A stretch of DNA of 64,000 nucleotides from Epichloe hybrida. Lineage: Eukaryota; Ascomycota; Sordariomycetes; Hypocreales; Clavicipitaceae. The DNA lies in the NCBI GenBank assembly GCA_019022495.1, contig JAFEKR010000038.1, positions 248,001 through 312,000 on the forward strand, read 5' to 3'. The translations under genes and the position numbers were made by a program. The notes beneath the pieces were generated by a model. That model saw only the letters and a program-made list of their open reading frames with translations, had not been told where the DNA came from and searched no databases. Numbering within the stretch: the first letter of the stretch is position 1; each line of letters starts with the position of its first letter. Below are positions 12,713 through 24,045 of the stretch, piece by piece.

Positions 12713-14301
12713 TGTTAACGGAGACGGAGGGTCGGTTTGAAGAACGGCGATAGTTTGTCCGCAGCGGGACGGGCAAGCCTATTGACGGCAAGTAGTTTGG
12801 GAATTCATGAGACAGTCAGCTTCGGTCGGCGCTGTGATTTTGGTGAATAGACCTATATTAGTCCGGCTTTCGTAATGGTACGTAGTAAGGGGCCTTGTGC
12901 CTGATGGGTGGTAATGACACAGCAGATGATGAGGCTTAATTTGCAACGGAACGGGAGTGCGTCTTGGACAAGCCCGTACGAGGATGGCTGGTAATAGAAG
13001 TCGAATCGTGAAGGGCAAGGATGAAAAATGAATATCTATAATGTTCGACGTACGCTGTAGGGCTGGCTGTAATTAGTAACGCTTAAACCTTGACGCCAGG
13101 CACGAGTAAAAAGTCAAGATGTGAAATCATCAAGGGGAACCGCCACCTGGCAAGAAACTCGGTAATCGACGTGGATACTCCGTGGTAAAGTCTAAAACAA
13201 GGACTGCGGTGGACGCCACGCGGGTCTGGTTGGGGGGATTATCTAATAATTAGAGTGGAGACTGGAACAAAACGGCTGTGAATGCCATGCTCGAGCTTTT
13301 TTTTTCTAATAAATTTTTTTTTTGTGCACGAATTGACCGCATGAAAACACCCCACGCAAGTGCGAGGCTCCTATTATATGAAGACATACATACAAACACA
13401 AGTCTTTGACTGATCTTCCTGTCGTCTGAGCAAGCCGATATTGAGTATTCAATCGTTCATTCATTCGTAGCCTCAGATACTCATGGTTGCACTACACCAT
13501 CCATGCATACTCGCCGACGTCATTTGGTGCAAGAAACGCGGCCTTGGATGGATGCACGCTAACCTGCGATAACCTGATGAATGAACTGGGCTGGCCTCGT
13601 CGCATGTTGTCGTGCGTGCCACCATTGGCAACACCGCCATTTAGATATTGGACTGACGCACATTCTGAAAAGCCTTTTCCCTAGAGTCGCGCATTGCATC
13701 TTCCTTGTCAGATTTATTGCGCCCTCGCATACCATCCAAGTTGATGAATTTGCAATGCAATTGAACAGGTTCCAGACAAAATAAACGTGTCAGCGTGCCA
13801 CATGCAGGCTCCCAAGCCGACGGTGTGGCCTGGGTGCTGGTGTCAGTGGGTGTGTACACGGACGTCATCCGTACGTACAGTGGGGTGTACGTTCGCTACC
13901 CCACTGTACGCCCACTGTACAAGCTGAATTGTGGCCCTGTCTGCCCCTGCTGCAATAACCCGCGGCTGGGTCGACGCTAGCCTTGGGGCTCCAAATATCA
14001 TTTCCATCTCCTCCCGCCTGCCTGGCTTGGAACGACTTTGGCTCATCACCAGCTTTCCCCGAGCTGTTGAAGGCTTTCCTGCTCCTAAAAACTCCTCAAT
14101 TACCATCGTATCAGCTCCTCATCCTCCGCCATCTGGTCTCAGTCGATTCCTGGCCCTGTGCTACGGTCATCTTCTTCCTCCGGACACTGATACCGCCCAT
14201 ACTGTGGTCGTGTCGTGTCGTGTCGCGACAGAGCGGGCAGCGAGCCGTACTCGCAAACGAAAGAAAACTCCTGAAAAATTTGAAAACCTGCTGTCGTCGC
14301 C
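12713..14301. promoter_or_regulatory. Divergent intergenic region between doa10 (-) and the + strand gene
   Basis: 1.6 kb separating two divergently transcribed genes; it must hold both promoters. The last 200 bp before 14302 are pyrimidine-rich and carry a TCGTG repeat (14206-14224). A perfect 13-bp inverted repeat lies at 13874-13910. No coding sequence is supported. Confidence 0.5.
13874..13910. repeat. Perfect 13-bp inverted repeat with 11-nt spacer in divergent promoter
   Basis: CGTACAGTGGGGT (13874-13886) is mirrored exactly by ACCCCACTGTACG (13898-13910). A further CCCACTGTAC half-site follows at 13911-13920. It could be a regulatory dyad or a hairpin; function unknown. Confidence 0.6.
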
Positions 14302-17300
14302 ATGGTCGTCGCCTATTCTAAGGGTGGCAACGGGACGGCTCACACCAATGGCAAGCTCAAGGGTCAAGTAAAAGGCCAAAGAAGACCAATGAAGCATAAG
14401 CGTGGGTTTATGTCCTGGGCAGTCAACTTCATCGCAAGGTACGTTGCGTACCCGCATGACTTCTCAATACGTCGTAGCATCTATCCTTCCGTCACCTCAA
14501 GAGACTCACCTGAAATGCCTTGGATGACACGCTAATTATTCTTGCTATTTTTTCTGCATCAGAATTGCCACATGGGGCGCCATCCTCACGATACTTTTGC
14601 GATGCCCGGCGTCTCTCGAGGCATGCGACAAGACATCACCGTTGATCTGCAAGCCCTATTACCGTGTCAAAAATGCCATCACGCCTCACGTACAACCATA
14701 CTTTGATCAATATGCTGCTCCTTATGTAGATGCGGCTAAGCCATACTACGACACGCTAAACAATCAAGTTTTGACGCCGACACGTCAATATGCTGTCCTG
14801 TACGGCTCGCCGCTGGTCAGTATGGGGCAGGATCTGGCGCGGGCTCAATGGCAGCTAAACGGGCAGCCTCAGTTACTTCGAATTCAGACATGGACCAAGT
14901 CGCACTACGACAAGTCGATATCACCATATTGGACGAAAGTGGGTGAAGTCGTGGGCCCATACTATGGTCTCGTACAAAGGCACGCGAAACAGGCTTATAA
15001 TGGCTATGTGCTGCCTGGTTATGAGCTTGCTCGCCCCTACGCTGTGCGTGGGTACGGTGCAACTGCCGAGTTTACTACCAGGACAGCCCTTCCAGCTACC
15101 TATTGGGCTTGGGGCAAGGCAAATTCTTTCCTTGACACGGCTGTATGGCCTCAACTACGTGTAGTCTATGTGGAAAACGTCGAGCCACAGCTTGTACGAA
15201 TAGGAGAGCGCCTGGGACGTTACAGAACCAAGTCCAATGCTACAAGCAAGGTTGTGCCCAGCGAGTCAGCTGCGGAAATGTATGTACTCAAAGCTCTCTG
15301 TGGTCAAATTGCCATGGATCGTGACGAATCTAATGTCCAGTCAGTACTAGCTCTACAGCGTCGATTTCATCATCTTTCAGCAAGCCCTCGCCACAGAATC
15401 CTTCCACTTCATCAGCCTCGACTACAGCTGAAGAGCCGGAAAAGTCCACGACCGAAGTAGACGAGAAAAAACCCGAGGGGGACTATTGGAATCCCGTTCA
15501 GGCCCCCGCCGCCGCGGAAAATGAAAGTGAAAAGCGCAAAACTGCACGAGAGATGGTTGCCGATGATCTTGCATCCTGGCAGAATAAGTTTGCTTCTCAA
15601 GCCGAGGAAGGTGCCGGCGCCATCGAAGACGAGGTTGATGAGATCGCACGAACTATGATGTCCGAAAATGCCCAAGTCACCGGAAAGGAACTCCTAAAGG
15701 CGCTGGAAGACACAATATCATCCGAAGTGATGAACTTGAAACACGAGATCAAGTCAATCGTTGAGATCGGTGGCAGTGATGCCCGGGAGAAAGCCGTCTC
15801 TGCTATCCGAGCAGCTGGAGTAGCTATTAAGAAGAAAGCCCAGGTGATTCGTGGGTGGCGGGAGGATTACGATGCCGAGCTTCAAGAGACGGTGCTCGAC
15901 GCTGCCGATGTGAACTTTCAGATCCTTGACGAGACCCGAAACCTGGCACTGCAGAACATTGGTATGAAATGGGCGTGGACCGATGGGGTCACTTACAAAG
16001 ACTGGCAGAAGTATCACGAGCTGAAAAAGACGCTGAGCAATTGGACGGAAGAACTCAAACAACTCATCATTACTCACCCAGCTCTTCTCGAGGCACAGGA
16101 AGTGTCCCACCAGATTGAGGATGACGGTATGACTATGGCAGCGATTGCCGCGCAAGAATTGGCCCGTTTGAAGGAAGTAGCAAATTGGAAGATCCAGGCC
16201 AATGACTCGACCGATGAGTTCGAATCTGACGCAATGCGACTTGCTGCGGAGGCTGCCCAACAATCCAAGGAGGACAAGGTTGGACCGAATGGCCACGAAA
16301 GACAGGGAAATGGAGAAGACAAGGAGCATATTGATACGGACGAATCTGAGTTGGGAGGTCAGCCTTCAATTCCCGACGCACCAGAGGACAAGGAGACTAT
16401 GCAGGATGAAGATTCTGAAACTCGCTCGGTTGTCACTATCAATCCCACCGTTACCATATCCCTCGCCGAGCCTGAAAAGCCGCCCATTATTCTCGGCGAT
16501 GCTCCCAGTGGTTCAAGCTCCAGCCACGATGCCGACTCGGACCCTCCAGAGGATCCCAAAATTGTCGAAGAGACGCTCGCAACACTCGCGAATGACCCTC
16601 ACAGCTCTGTTGCCCCAGTCATGTTTGGAGCAGCGGCCCAGTCGGTTGCTGACCGCAGCCCGGTCCTCGATGACTACACAGATTCCGACGCCATTGCCAG
16701 CGTAACCAGCGTAGCCCAGGCGGCATATTCCAGCGCCTTGGCTCTAGCTGCCGATCAGTACTACAGCGCCTTGTCCGTCGTTTCTGCCCAAGCTCAAGGG
16801 ACTTCTAAGCCTGTTCATGAGCAACTCTTCTCGTCTGTTTCGGCCGCCTACGGTGGAGCAGTGTCTGCCGCGAGCCAAAAGCTCAACGAGGTGGTGGCAG
16901 CCGCCTCTTCTGGAGTCTACAGCGCGGCCCCTTCCCCCACAAAGAGCTCAAACCTCCCCGAGTGGAACAAGGTAGAGTCAATTGCTGCGCGGAAATTGGA
17001 CGAGGGACGCCTCTGGGCCTCGATTCAATACCAAAGCATCCTCATTGCCCTCGGAGCAGCTACCCCTACTCCGACGCCTACACCAGAAAAGTACATCGAA
17101 CAGGCCAAATACCACTATTACGCTGGGTTGGGTTTAGCTCAGGACCGATACTCCAGCTTCATGGCAGCAGCCTCCTCTGCTTGGTCTACGGCCACGGCCA
17201 CGGCCACCCCGACGCCCACAGATTTTGCAGGCTCCGCCTCGTCCATGGCGTCAGTTGCTGGGAAGTCAGCAGCATCGGCAGCCAACGCGGCTGACGGGGC

Positions 17301-17832
17301 TGTCAAGTCTGCGTGCAGCGCTGCCAGCGAAGGGGTCATGTCAGCGGCCCAAGAAGCTCAAGACACGATTGGAAAAGCGGCGGATGCTGCTGCAGAACAA
17401 ATCGTCAATGTCGCCGGCGCAGTTGCCAGCACTTGGGAAAATATCGTTTCGCAAATCAGTGCCGACGTCTATGGCCAACCGTCAGCCATTGGCTGGTATG
17501 AGGGTGCAACTCAAACAGCTGGCTCAGTTGTTGCGGCGGCCACCGGCGCCGTCGCCGATTCCGCTTCCTCTGCATCTGATTCCGCGGCCAAACATTTTGA
17601 TGCAATCAACGAGATCATCTCGGAGTTGGTGGTTGAGAAAGAAAAAACATATAGTGAGAGCATCATGTCAAGACTCAGCGCGGCTTACGCCACAGCAACA
17701 TCCAATTTCGGCAGTTTGGCCAGTGAAGCTAGTGTCGCTGCATCATCTGTCGGCGACAAGGTCGCCAGCGCAGCTGACCAAGCAACCGATGTTGTCAAAG
17801 CGTCAGCTCAAAAAGTACGAGACGAGCTGTGA
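14302..17832 (+). CDS. Membrane-anchored Ala/Ser-rich conserved fungal protein of unknown function, 1113 aa, 3 exons
   Basis: Exons are 14302-14438, 14563-15279 and 15345-17832. Introns are 124 bp (GTACGT donor) and 65 bp (GTATGT donor); the second acceptor could instead be 6 bp further on, also in frame. A basic N-terminus is followed by one hydrophobic segment (about residues 38-60). Next comes a Tyr-rich region with repeats such as YFDQYAAPYVDAAKPYYDTL, then a charged helical region (about 310-540) and an acidic linker. The last 380 residues are Ala/Ser-rich amphipathic repeats resembling LEA- or apolipoprotein-type helices, interrupted by TPTPTP linkers. I recall relatives in Pezizomycotina that carry an automatic label of transcription factor hoxa13. 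No homeodomain or DNA-binding motif is visible here, so that label should not be trusted. A membrane- or lipid-associated structural role is only a guess. Confidence 0.8.
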
Positions 17833-19012
17833 TTAGCCCACGAAAAGGACCGAAATACCACGATGACTGTCAACCGAAACAGATGGAAGGCAAGAGGTTG
17901 GGAAAGAAGACTCTCAATATTAAATGTTACAATTTTGCCAGGACGATACCCTCTGTTTAGGCAGATATGAAGGCGAGAATGGACTGTTCTGAAACAAAAA
18001 TCTTCAGAAAACAAGGCACAGGCCCAAGGTCACCAAAAGAGAGGAGGAAGACGGGAGAAGTAATGGTGGAGGCCAGAAGAAGAAGAAGAAAGAACATGAG
18101 CCTCTCTTGTTGAAGGCATATGAGACAGGGTTTTCTTCTTCTTCATTTCTCTTTGGATGTTGATCCATGCAAAACCGGGAAGTACATGATGACGGGGACA
18201 TTTTATGACGTGATGAAGCTTTTATGCTGTGTAACCTGGTCACTTGGGAACCACATGGAAAACGCAAATATCTTTACTACCAGCGACGAGCTTGCAGGGT
18301 TAATTTGTACTTGTACGTGGAGCTTGAAATGAATTTCCGTCGTTTTGTCTCCGTAAATCAAGCGTCAATTGTGTGGCTGTCCGGAGTCCGGACACTTGAC
18401 TGAGCTTCTTTTGTGTGGTGCGGGCCGAGGTCCATCGACTGAGTCCACGTTAGTCCATCGCTTACGTGCTTATGTAAAGCTAAGCTAGCCAGGACCCCAC
18501 ATGGAGTTAACTACCACAATCCATCGCGAGCCCATGCCAAGCCAAGCCTCGCAAAGAAATTCGCGCGCCATTGTCAAACTTGACCAGCCTTCGTTGCTTT
18601 TGGGGTTTTGGGACTTGAGACGTACCGTTATCAAGTGTCCGATTTGGAACGTTCGGTCAACCAACCCATCGCCGAACTCAACCTCCAAAGCCAACCCAAC
18701 CACAAGTCCAGTCCTTCACCCGCAGTCTTTCGTTGCCCCAAACCCTGGTTTTGCTTTTGCTAGCCTCGAGAGCCCCAGCTATTATACTCCGTACAGGGGG
18801 CTGGCTGAGTATCAATTGCCATACGGCACCGTTGTCAAAAAAAGGAAGAAAAAAAAAAGCCCTTTCATTTTGTCGCGCTACCCCACAGACCCCGACGGTC
18901 AATCTGGCTCACAAGCTTGGAATCCGTCCACACCATGTCTTGACGATTTCTCATTTTTAGCCTCCTTCCAACTCTCGCCTGCGCCACCCGCGCTGAGACA
19001 GATATATTGAAC
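17833..19012. other. Intergenic: 3' flank of preceding gene and permease promoter
   Basis: No supported gene. A TATA-like stretch (TATTATACTCC, about 18780-18790) lies some 230 bp before the permease start, followed by pyrimidine-rich sequence up to the ATG, as is common in filamentous fungal promoters. Open frames across 18501-19010 look like promoter sequence without protein features. Confidence 0.45.
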
Positions 19013-20907
19013 ATGGCCTCTACGGGCATCGACAGATCCAACCTCGCGGCCTATTCCTCCGACCAGGAGAAGAACAATGCTGCAGGCCGAGAACAGAAGA
19101 ATGGGGTTTGCAATGCTTCCGCCCATCGGCTTTCCCTGTTCAGTGGCCCAGATCATCAAGATGCTACTCATCGACAGCTCAAATCCCGGCACATCCAACT
19201 CATTGGCATTGGTGGCACTATCGGTACTGCTCTTTATGTGCGTGCAATATGGTTCAGTTCCTGACTACTCCTCCTCCTCCTCCTCCTCCTCCTCCTCCTC
19301 CTCCTCCCTTCAGTTCTCCGTCAGTTTGCTCGTCAAGTTGCTCACGGCCATGTCGTGCCCCTCCTTGTAGGTTCAAATTGGAAAAGGTCTATTGAACGGT
19401 GGCCCCGGCAGCTTGCTCATAGCCTTTAGCTTCTGGTGCACATTCATTCTTGCAATCACCTTGTGCATGGCGGAGATGGTGACTTACTTGCCCATATCGT
19501 CGCCCTTCATCCGGTTCGCCGGTCGTTTTGTCGACGAAGCATTTGGATTCGCCGCTGGCTGGAACTTTTTTGTCTTCGAGGCCGCTCTCGTGCCTTTCGA
19601 GGTTGTAGCGTGCAATTTCATCCTTCACTTCTGGACGGAAGCCATTCCGACTGCTGCCGTGGTTGTCATCGTAATCGTACTGTACGCCGTCATCAACCTC
19701 TTGGCGGTGAAGTGGTACGGAGAGACCGAGTTCTGGGCCGCCATTGGCAAGGTGCTGCTGATCATAGGGCTCATCATATTCACCTTCATCGTCATGCTCG
19801 GGGGGAATCCCAAGGGCGACAGGTTTGGGTTTCGATTCTGGAATGACCCAGGAGCTTTCGCTCCCCTCTACTACGAAGGTTCACTCGGCCGGTGGCTCGG
19901 GTTCCTGCAGTGCCTCATCCAGGCCGCCTTCACCGTTGCAGGGCCCGATTACGTGTCCATGGCGGCTGGCGAGGCCGAGAATCCCCGCAAAGTCATGCCG
20001 CGCGCATACAATGCCGTCTTCTATCGGCTCACGGCCTTCTTCGTCCTCGGAACTCTTTGCGTGGGGATCCTCGTTCCCTACAATGATGAGGAGCTGAAGG
20101 CGGCTTTCAAGAGCTCGGCTCCCGGAGCTGCTGGCTCTCCCTACGTCGTCGCCATGAACAGATTGGGCATCGGCGTCCTGCCACACATCGTCAACGCCAT
20201 GGTCCTGACGGCGGCCTTTTCAGCGGGAAACTCTTATGTGTACTGCGCCTCGCGTTCCTTGTACGGGCTGGCTCTCGAGGGCAAGGCCCCCAAGTTCCTG
20301 ACGGCGTGCACGAAGAAGGGTGTGCCAGTGTACTGCATCGGCCTCGTCCTCTTGTTCGCTCTGCTCGCCTTTCTCCAACTGTCGCAAAACGCGTCCGTCG
20401 TGCTGGATTGGCTCGTGTCGCTCGTGACGGCCTCGCAGCTGATCAACTTCTGCTGCGTCTGCACATCATATCTTTGCTTCCACCGAGCCCTCAGGGCCCA
20501 GGGAATCAGTCGAGACTCGCTGCCCTACAAGGCGTGGCTTATGCCTTTCCCGGCCTATTACTCACTTGTTGCCACTTTCATCATGGCCTTCGTCGGCGGG
20601 TACACCGTCTTTCTCCCCGGGCAGTGGAGCGTTCCCAACTTCTTGTTCTCGTAAGTCTTGTGCGCGGCAGATCCCCCCCGTTGTCCGTGCCTGATCTTGT
20701 AGCAGATACACCATGATAGTGGTGTTCCCGGTACTGTACGTGGGGTACAAGGTCGTGCATAAGACGAAGATGCACGAGCCAGACGAGGTTGACCTGCAGA
20801 AAGACCTGGGTGTCATCGAGGAATATGAGCGAAACTACACTCCTCGGCCTGCGACGTATGCCGCTCCCGCTGCTCCCGCGCCATCTCGGACAAAACGAAG
20901 AGACTAA
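19013..20907 (+). CDS. AAT-family amino-acid permease, DIP5 (dicarboxylic amino acid)-like, 568-569 aa, 3 exons
   Basis: A proton-coupled plasma-membrane importer; its closest known type is yeast Dip5 (Glu/Asp). Exons are 19013-19237, 19371-20650 and 20703-20907. Intron 1 (133 bp, GTGCGT donor) holds a CTC microsatellite; intron 2 is 52 bp with a GTAAGT donor and a tandem TAGCAG acceptor, giving one residue more or less. The family signature HIQLIGIGGTIGTALY-VQIGKGL spans the first junction in frame. About twelve hydrophobic segments follow, with the conserved AGPDYVSMAAGEAENPRKVMP and SAGNSYVYCASRSLYGLALE motifs. The C-terminal tail is short, acidic then basic. The start ATG gives a hydrophilic cytosolic N-terminus of about 60 residues. 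Assignment to the AAT family is firm; substrate is inferred. Confidence 0.9.
19268..19307. repeat. (CTC)n trinucleotide microsatellite in permease intron 1
   Basis: About 13 uninterrupted CTC units inside the intron. Because it lies in an intron, length change would not alter the protein. Confidence 0.95.
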
Positions 20908-21332
20908 CAATGTTGTAGAAATCGGGTCGAAAAAGTATTGGACACGTTGTTTGGGTAGCATGATGCCGAGACGTTCAGGCGCATCCTTCTGGAAGGATTA
21001 TGCATGACTCAGGAGCAAAGAAACATGGAGTTGTTGCGTGCTTCCGTGGCAGAACCAAAATTTCTCTTTTCCTGTGGCGGTTTGCTAATACCGTCACGTC
21101 TCCTTCGATGGGGCATGAACAAATAGGGCATTCCTCTTACCGAACGCATAACTGTCCAGATGACAATACTTTGGAGAAAAGGGGGACATGAAGATGCGAT
21201 GATGGAATGAAAGACGGCGGCTAAATAGTCAGCTAATGTTGTAAGCTATACGGACTAGAGGGAAACCTGATGCTCAGTAAGTTAATCTTTGCCATGGCTA
21301 CCTAATTAGCAAGCTCGTTTCTTGACAGCTTG
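20908..21332. other. Intergenic, 3' flank of permease
   Basis: No gene supported; it should contain the permease 3' UTR. The next recognisable sequence is the glycyl-tRNA synthetase fragment. Confidence 0.45.
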
Positions 21333-22075
21333 TCGTCCGACTCACAAATCTGGCGCGACCACCTTGTTGAGTCCGTATCGGAAGCAAAATTGGCAGGCCA
21401 GGGACAAGCTCTCAGCAGGAGAGAAGGCCTCAAAGTGGGCAAAGTCGGTCGGACAATATTGAAGAAATCCTTGCCAAGGTACCCCGGCCCCCGCGGTGTC
21501 CGTCAATGGTGTCAACCCACCCCTCATCAAGAACATGAGCGACGCATCTCGACAGATGGACAAATCACGACGGCCCGGAGCTCGGCGAACTCATCAAGCA
21601 GCATGATGTTCGAAGTCCCGACGGGAACGGGGAAGTCCTGCCTCCTACTCCCTTCAATCTCATGTTCAAGTACGATCGGCCCGAGTGCAGCTGCGCCAGT
21701 ATACCCACATGAAATCGCACAGGACTTTACCCACTGGAGAAGCCGTCGGGGCAAAACTCGTCGAAAACGAAACCTCGGGCTACTTCCTGGCGCGAATATT
21801 CCACCACTTGGTAAAGATTGGCGTGGACAAAGACAAGGTTCGCTTTAGACAACATGTTGAGAATGAAATGGCCCATTATGCCTGTGATCTGTGAATGCTG
21901 GGATGCGGAGCTCTCGACTTCCCATGGCTGGATTGAAAGCATTGGATGTGCAGACCGCGGTGCCTATATAATCTTTCTGTCCACTCAGGATCGGCAGGCA
22001 CACCACTCATGGTGAAGAAAGAGCCGCGACCATAGCCAACTGAAGTTGAAGAATGGCAAAGTCACCTGCCCAGTC
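21333..22075 (+). pseudogene. Frameshifted fragment of a glycyl-tRNA synthetase gene
   Basis: Class II glycyl-tRNA synthetase pieces appear in the correct order but scattered over all three frames. They are RDHLVESVSEAKLAG (about 21350-21400), DNIEEILAKV (about 21450), HDGPELGELIKQHDVRSP through FNLMFK (21566-21673), TIGPSAAAPVY (about 21675), [21 protein letters not shown] through HYACDL (21780-21893) and [21 protein letters not shown] (from about 21897). The last two blocks belong together in the enzyme but are split here by a stop and frame change. A weak trace ([15 protein letters not shown]) continues to about 22075. The N-terminal WHEP/catalytic start and the C-terminal anticodon-binding domain are absent. 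Composition is like the flanking genes, so ordinary indel decay rather than RIP is likely. The functional gene must be elsewhere. Confidence 0.82.
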
Positions 22076-22650
22076 TTCAAGTGCCACGATGGGCCTAAGC
22101 AAGGTTTCGTCCGAACATGCACAGTACACACTCCGGGAACAAAAGCCATGAATAGCGCCACTCGGAACATGCCCCAAGTTCTTCTCGCACTATAACGACG
22201 TGGAAACAGGAGGGATGTTGGTGATGGGGTTGTGGGAGATAGATGCTGGACACGTTTATATTCACCGGTCCGGCAAGTGAGGAATCAGTGCGGTTTTCGC
22301 CGGGTGTCCGACCGCCCAGTAAAAATATGCAGCGTTGAAATTAAAGCAAACACGACGCAAAGAATCATTCATCGTCAACAAAAACAAAATTCGTACGAGG
22401 CCTCCATGTAACCCCCCAACAAAGCCATGTCTTGGTGAAAAAAAAAAAAAAAAAAACATGTAGCGAAATGAGCCGAGGCCCTGCCTGCCCCCTGTTCCCC
22501 CCCCTTGGCCTCATGCTAGAACGAAACATTGGTCAAACAAGGTCTGTCTTGCGCAGTCAATATCTTCGAGGCAGGTTGGAGAATTTGCATCGTGACTTTT
22601 GTTTCATCGGTTGGTTTGTTCTCAATCTCGTTCTCGTCTTTTGTTTGAAC
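22076..22650. other. Intergenic, promoter side of next gene
   Basis: No gene supported. It contains a 19-nt A tract (22438-22456). Frames running through the A tract into the next gene encode a lysine run and are not a credible N-terminus. Confidence 0.45.
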
Positions 22651-23327
22651 ATGACGACAATGGGTGATTCTCGGGAATGGCACGCGGCTGAGCGACCGCA
22701 GACGAGCCGCGCGGCCACGACGCCACGGACTGGGTTTGGATCCCACGCTCATCCTCCTCACGCTCATCCTCATCCTCACCATCAATCCCATCCTCACCCG
22801 CTCCCGTCGCCGCTTCGCCCCAGCCGGTCGGCAGCCCAGCTGCGTCGGCACTACAATCCCCACGATGCGCCTCCTCTGCCGCCGGGCACGCATCTCGAGG
22901 AGACGCTGCCCCCCACCCCCTCGCGGCCGAAAGAGCTGAAGGGGCTGAAAGGACTGAAGGGGCTGAAAGCAGCCCTCGAAGAAGCCCAGTTCGTGGCAGG
23001 CGGACTCGTCGGCCGCTCCGCCGAGTCGACCAAGCACTACACCATCATCCGCCACTCGCACGCGCTGGTGTGGTACAGGGGCCCCGGGACGTCCGTCTCC
23101 ATCACCATCCTGGCCGACGAGCCCGTCCCGGCCAACAGGACGGTGTGGCTCCAGGCGAGGGGCTACTCGGGCAACGCGGGCATGTCCCTCGAGGCGCTCG
23201 CGGGCTCTCGCGACAAGTGGATCGACGTCACGCCCGCGTCCGAGGCGGAGGCGAGCCACCTGCCGGGCGCCGAGGAGCGGGGCATCCAGCGCGACATGAG
23301 GCGGTTCGCGAGAGAGGCGGCGTCATT

Positions 23328-23358
<31 letters not shown>

Positions 23359-23784
23359 GGCAGGGCCGGGGGCGGCAGCCGCGGCCGCCACGTCCCGCGG
23401 GAGACTCACCTCGTGCGGATCCCCGCGTCGGCGGGCGACGGCTACTTTCGACTGCTTCTCTGCGGGGGCGACGACGACCCGCGGAAGACGCTCTGCGGCA
23501 GTCCCGTCTTCAGGGTCGCCAGCACGTCGGCCGACATGTCCGTCGTCCGCGGCGCGAGCCTCGGCACCATGCCGCTCGAGCTGGGCCTCAGGGTCGCGAG
23601 CACGGTGGTGGGCACGCACGTCGTCCGGAAGTACACGGGCATCGCGGGCGCCGTCGTGCAGAGCTCGGCGGCCAGCAGGTTCGCCGCCAGGATCCCCCTG
23701 CACTGGGCGGGGGTGAGGTCCGAGTCGGCCCTGGTGAGGGACGGGGAGGAGATGGGGAACGGCGGTTTGTGGGTGCGGCGATGA
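22651..23784 (+). CDS. Conserved fungal protein of unknown function, 377 aa, single exon
   Basis: The start was set at the ATG giving MTTMGDSREW, because the frame upstream is a poly-lysine run from an A tract. The N-terminal 100 residues are low-complexity: His/Pro repeats, an Arg-rich stretch and a GLKGLKGLK repeat. The conserved-looking core (about 125-345) reads KHYTIIRHSHALVWYRGPGT, then TVWLQARGYSGNAGMS, RETHLVRIPASAGDGYFRLL and FRVASTSADMSVVRGASLG; I recall similar cores in other ascomycete proteins but no established function. A poly-Ser run (AGC/TCG codons) interrupts it. The coding region is strikingly GC-rich, so the other frames are open too. The C-terminus stops soon after the core and may be truncated relative to relatives. 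Cytosolic; no signal peptide or membrane segment. Confidence 0.7.
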
Positions 23785-23829
23785 GCGGCATCCCGTTCCA
23801 TCGGCGTGGGTGGCTTGTGTTGCAGATGA

Positions 23830-24045
23830 GATCGAGTCGTACTCAAGATGCAATGTATACCAATTAATTGACTTTGTACTACAAGATGTATACCAAATGA
23901 TGATTAGTGGTACTACTAGATGTATACTAAATGACATCAAGTCGCACTACAACATATACCAATCGACTTTGTACTACAAGGTGTATACAAAATCAATCAT
24001 CAGTTGCACTACAACACATACCAATCGACTTTCCCACAACACAAG
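23830..24045. repeat. Degenerate tandem repeat (26-34 bp units)
   Basis: Repeats of a TACTACAAGRTGTATACYAA-like unit alternating with GCACTACAACAYATACCAAT and CGACTTTGTACTACAAG. At least five units lie between 23870 and 24040, directly downstream of the GC-rich gene. Composition drops abruptly here. Confidence 0.75.

Noticed and set aside
18501..19010. 169-residue frame upstream of the permease
   Set aside because: Covers the TATA-like and pyrimidine-rich promoter; no protein features.
23070..23867. 265- and 205-residue frames overlapping the GC-rich gene
   Set aside because: High GC keeps all frames open; the peptides are Arg/Gly/Ala-rich low complexity with no conserved-looking core.
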